A stretch of DNA of 16,169 nucleotides from Pseudomonadota bacterium (lineage in GTDB: Bacteria > Pseudomonadota > Alphaproteobacteria > Ferrovibrionales > Ferrovibrionaceae), in contig JAJYTL010000034.1 in the NCBI GenBank assembly GCA_021793055.1, positions 1 through 16,169 on the forward strand. Reading direction: 5' to 3'. This document shows, in pieces, positions 14,000-16,169 of this stretch. The translations under genes were made by a program, and so were the position numbers. Numbering within the stretch: position 1 is the first letter of the stretch; the number at the start of each line of letters is the position of its first letter. The notes beneath the pieces were generated by a model, which searched no databases, was not told the DNA's origin, and worked only from the letters and a program-made list of their open reading frames with translations.

Positions 14000-14022
14000 G
14001 GCCTTTTGCGAAACGCAAGGCC
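14000..14022. repeat. Imperfect hairpin downstream of the ilvA/porB pair
   Basis: GGCCTTTTGCG (14000-14010) and CGCAAGGCC (14014-14022) form a 9-bp stem with a 2-nt bulge and an AAA loop. It lies in the 182-bp convergent gap 13922-14103, which also holds a small GCGGC/GCCGC hairpin at 13947-13962 next to the lyase stop and no convincing gene. Confidence 0.35.
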
Positions 14023-14071
14023 GCCGTCGGGAGTTCGCGCCAAGCCATGGGAACAGCGCACAGGCGTGGTT

Positions 14072-14090
14072 TTGGGCCGATGCGGCCCAA
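14072..14090. terminator. Candidate terminator hairpin after porB
   Basis: TTGGGCC (14072-14078) and GGCCCAA (14084-14090) form a perfect 7-bp stem with a 5-nt loop, 13 bp past the porB stop. Neither strand has a real U-tract behind it. Position and perfection favour a terminator for the oxidoreductase operon. Confidence 0.45.
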
Positions 14091-14103
14091 TAACCATCCT
14101 GCG

Positions 14104-14988
14104 CTAGCTTGCCGCCACCCGCCGCGACAACCTGTCCCAGCCGGCATCGACATCGGCTTGCAGGGCCTCGACGTCTTCCGCCTTGAGGCCCCGATAGCGC
14201 CGCTGCAGCGCCAGATAATCGCTTACCGGGCGCGTCTTCCCCGCCTGGCTCAGCGTGTAGCGATGTCCGTCCTCGACCTCGTACAGCGGAAAGACGCCGC
14301 TCTCGACCGCGAAACGCGACGCCCGCAGGCCGCCATCGTCGGCGACGCCCCAGCCGTCGAGGCAGGGAATCAACAGCGTGATGATTCGCGTGCCGCGAAT
14401 GGTCTTCGCCTTCTCGACCTTCCGCACCAGGTCCGGCAGGTACCCGGCGCAAGCCGTCGCCACATAGGGCACGCCGTGCGCGGCCATGATTTCGGTCAGG
14501 TTCTTCTTCCGTGTCACCTTGCCGGCGGGGGTTGAACTGGTCCGGGCGAAGCGCGGGGTCGACGAGGACTTCTGCGCTCCGGTGTTCATGTAGCCTTCGT
14601 TGTCGAGGCAGAAGTAGATGAAATCCTCGTTGCGCTCGGCCGCCGAGGACAGGCACTGGAAACCGATATCGTAGGTGCCGCCATCGCCGGCGAACACCGC
14701 CACCTGGGTGTCGTGTTTGCCGAGCGCGTCCAGCCCGCGGCGCAGACCCGATGCCGCAGCGGCGCTCGATTCAAGGGAGGGCTGATAGACAGGGATACGC
14801 AGAGATGAAAAAGGTTGCGGACCGGCGATGATGGCCATGCAGGAGGGCGGCACCACCGCGACCGTGTTGGTCCCGAGAGTCGCCACCACGTGGCGCACCG
14901 ACAGCGCTTCGATGCATCCCGGGCAGGCCGCGTGGCCGGAACAAAGGACCGGCTCGGGGTCGATGTCGAATTGTTTCATGATTGTCAT
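14104..14988 (-). CDS. porB: 2-oxoacid:ferredoxin oxidoreductase, beta subunit (PorB-like), 294 aa
   Basis: The ThDP- and [4Fe-4S]-binding subunit of a pyruvate:ferredoxin-type oxidoreductase, which oxidatively decarboxylates a 2-oxoacid to acyl-CoA and reduces ferredoxin. Probable cluster cysteines are Cys22 and Cys25 (ACPGC), Cys50 (PPSCM) and Cys209 (IPCLDGWG, the equivalent of the family PCP.GW). The ThDP motif is GDGGTYDIGFQ from 101, reaching LDNEGYMNTGAQKSS at 128-142, whose NTG.Q.S ending is typical. KKNLTEIMAAHGVPYVAT is also conserved. The ATG at 14988 overlaps the alpha stop as ATGA, implying translational coupling; an ATG at 14979 is the alternative. Pyruvate, 2-oxoisovalerate and aromatic 2-oxoacid (phenylglyoxylate-type) versions are all similar, so substrate is not assigned. 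Confidence 0.88.
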   Translation of the reverse strand: MTIMKQFDIDPEPVLCSGHAACPGCIEALSVRHVVATLGTNTVAVVPPSCMAIIAGPQPFSSLRIPVYQPSLESSAAAASGLRRGLDALGKHDTQVAVFAGDGGTYDIGFQCLSSAAERNEDFIYFCLDNEGYMNTGAQKSSSTPRFARTSSTPAGKVTRKKNLTEIMAAHGVPYVATACAGYLPDLVRKVEKAKTIRGTRIITLLIPCLDGWGVADDGGLRASRFAVESGVFPLYEVEDGHRYTLSQAGKTRPVSDYLALQRRYRGLKAEDVEALQADVDAGWDRLSRRVAAS

Positions 14989-16145
14989 TTTACCCACACC
15001 GATTCCGCGCGAGGCGCGCCAACCACCGTCTCGCGGACCAAATCGGCGATTCGCTCGGCGGAGACATTCATGCCGCCGACCCCGGCGAGCAAGCCGTGGA
15101 TACGCGGCGCCTTGTCGATGCCATAGAGCGCCGCCCGCAGTTCCTGGTGCAGCACGCCGCCATGACCGGGGGAATAATTGCGATCCAGCACCACAACGTC
15201 GGGAACGCCGACGAGGGCCGCGCGCAGCGCCTCGACCGGAAGTGGGCGAAACAGCCGGATCTTCAACAGGCCCGCCGCGTGGCCCGATTGGCGCAATGCG
15301 TCAACCGCATCGCGGACGGTTCCGCACATGCTGCCCATGGTGACGATGACCGTCGCGGCACCTTCGCAGCGGTAACGCTCGACGATCCCCCAGCTTCGCC
15401 CGGTCAGGGCGCCCCATTCCCGATCCGCCTGGAGCGCCACCTCCGGCACCCGCGCCAGCGCCTCGCCGAGGTCGCGACGGTGACGATTGTACATTTCCTG
15501 GGTGACGACGTTGCCCCAGGATTCCGGATTCTGCGGGTCGATGCGGTGCGGCGGCGAATACGCCGGCAGAAAGCCGTCGACGACGTCCTGGTGCGGCACC
15601 TCGACCGGTTCGACCGCGTGCGAAACGTAGAATGCGTCGTGATTCACCATCGTCGGGACCAATACCGCCTCGGCGACGCGAAACGCCTGGATCACGGTGT
15701 CGAGCGATTCCTGTGCGCTCTCGCTATAGAATTGGATCCAGCCGGTGTCGCGCTGCGCGACGCTGTCGGTCTGGTCCGGCCAGAACCCCCAAGGCGAGGC
15801 TGGGGTACGGTTCACGTTGGCCATCACGATCGGCGCCCGCGCGCCGCTCGCGTAGTGCAGCAGCTCGTGCATCAGCAACAGCCCCTGGGAGGCCGTGGCG
15901 GTAAACACGCGCACCCCGGTCAGCGAGGCCGGAATACAGGCGGCCATCACCGAATGCTCGGACTCCGGCGTGATGAGTTCTGCATCGAGCTCGCCGCTGG
16001 CGTGGAACTCGGTCAGCTTTTCGAGGATCGGCGTTTGCGGCGTGATCGGATAGCCCGGCACCACCTTCGGCCGCGCGAGACGCGCCGCCCAGGCGACGGC
16101 ATGGTTTCCAGTAAGCAACATCCTCTGTTGGCGCGCGTCGCTCAT
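14985..16145 (-). CDS. porA: 2-oxoacid:ferredoxin oxidoreductase, alpha subunit (PorA-like), 386 aa
   Basis: The alpha subunit, which pairs with the beta subunit to build the ThDP site. The N-terminal pyrimidine-binding domain shows GYPITPQTPILEKLTEF, the cofactor-activating glutamate region in PESEHSVMAACIPAS (Glu in ESEH), then TATASQGLLLMHELLHYASG and DQTDSVAQRDTGWIQFYSES. The C-terminal transketolase-C-like domain has VIVTMGSMCGTVRDAVDAL then KIRLFRPLP and VLDRNYSPGHGG. About 390 residues is the normal size for the four-subunit type, in which gamma and delta are separate. The ATG at 16145 has GGAGG 7 nt upstream and overlaps the preceding stop (ATGA). Both ends are therefore coupled in a tight operon that continues beyond the window. 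Confidence 0.9.
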   Translation of the reverse strand: MSDARQQRMLLTGNHAVAWAARLARPKVVPGYPITPQTPILEKLTEFHASGELDAELITPESEHSVMAACIPASLTGVRVFTATASQGLLLMHELLHYASGARAPIVMANVNRTPASPWGFWPDQTDSVAQRDTGWIQFYSESAQESLDTVIQAFRVAEAVLVPTMVNHDAFYVSHAVEPVEVPHQDVVDGFLPAYSPPHRIDPQNPESWGNVVTQEMYNRHRRDLGEALARVPEVALQADREWGALTGRSWGIVERYRCEGAATVIVTMGSMCGTVRDAVDALRQSGHAAGLLKIRLFRPLPVEALRAALVGVPDVVVLDRNYSPGHGGVLHQELRAALYGIDKAPRIHGLLAGVGGMNVSAERIADLVRETVVGAPRAESVWVK

Positions 16146-16169
16146 CGCAATTCCTCCACCATCTCCATC
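16142..16169 (-). CDS. 3' end of an upstream oxidoreductase-operon gene (partial; gamma or delta subunit expected)
   Basis: The minus-strand frame ending with TGA at 16142-16144 reads MEMVEELR and stop, and its last codons overlap the porA start as ATGA. Only eight residues are visible, too few to identify. In four-subunit 2-oxoacid:ferredoxin oxidoreductases the gene before alpha is usually the ferredoxin-like delta or the gamma subunit, so that is the expectation from context. Confidence 0.5.

Noticed and set aside
13998..14093. 31-codon plus-strand ORF in the ilvA/porB gap
   Set aside because: No properly spaced ribosome binding site, no recognisable sequence, and it spans two hairpins that explain the region better.

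Overview
The window is GC-rich (about two thirds G+C by eye) chromosomal DNA with strongly biased third positions, so long spurious antisense ORFs cover most genes. Protein types point to an alphaproteobacterium of the Rhodospirillales kind. The clearest sign is a thiamine-diphosphate decarboxylase that closely resembles the Azospirillum phenylpyruvate/indolepyruvate decarboxylase. I see no tRNA, rRNA, CRISPR, insertion sequence, phage or plasmid gene. This looks like ordinary chromosome carrying a run of metabolic and transport genes.

Layout. (1) 1-1247: the 5' part of a PolX-type DNA polymerase gene (minus strand, runs off the left edge), divergent from a small conserved protein of unknown function; an FNR/FixK-like site lies between them. 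(2) 1348-3393: an HpcH/HpaI aldolase (minus) divergent from a LigJ-type 4-oxalomesaconate hydratase (plus). They share a 162-bp intergenic region with a recognisable promoter facing each way and a 9-bp inverted repeat in the aldolase leader. (3) 3398-9396: a transporter-rich stretch with a NhaD/UIT-like Na+/H+ antiporter (minus), an MFS transporter (plus), a two-domain ChrA chromate transporter (minus), a SAM methyltransferase (plus) and an EamA/DMT transporter with a 62-residue histidine-rich C-terminal tail (plus). (4) 9422-13921: a two-gene minus-strand operon (ipdC-like decarboxylase, then an MFS symporter), divergent from a threonine ammonia-lyase with an ACT domain. Their 148-bp intergenic region holds a 12-bp perfect inverted repeat whose arms each contain a probable -10 element. 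(5) 14104-16169: the 3' part of a 2-oxoacid:ferredoxin oxidoreductase operon (minus): the last codons of an upstream subunit, then alpha and beta, with ATGA stop/start overlaps at both junctions.

How the genes fit together. The LigJ and HpcH/HpaI pair suggests the lower end of a protocatechuate/gallate meta-cleavage route, where oxalomesaconate is hydrated and then cleaved to central metabolites. The decarboxylase with its transporter, the threonine ammonia-lyase and the 2-oxoacid:ferredoxin oxidoreductase all make or consume 2-oxoacids, so the right half has a 2-oxoacid/amino-acid catabolism flavour; that link is inference. Convergent gene pairs are packed closely (gaps of 4 to 100 bp), and at three of the four junctions a stop codon falls inside the loop of an inverted repeat.
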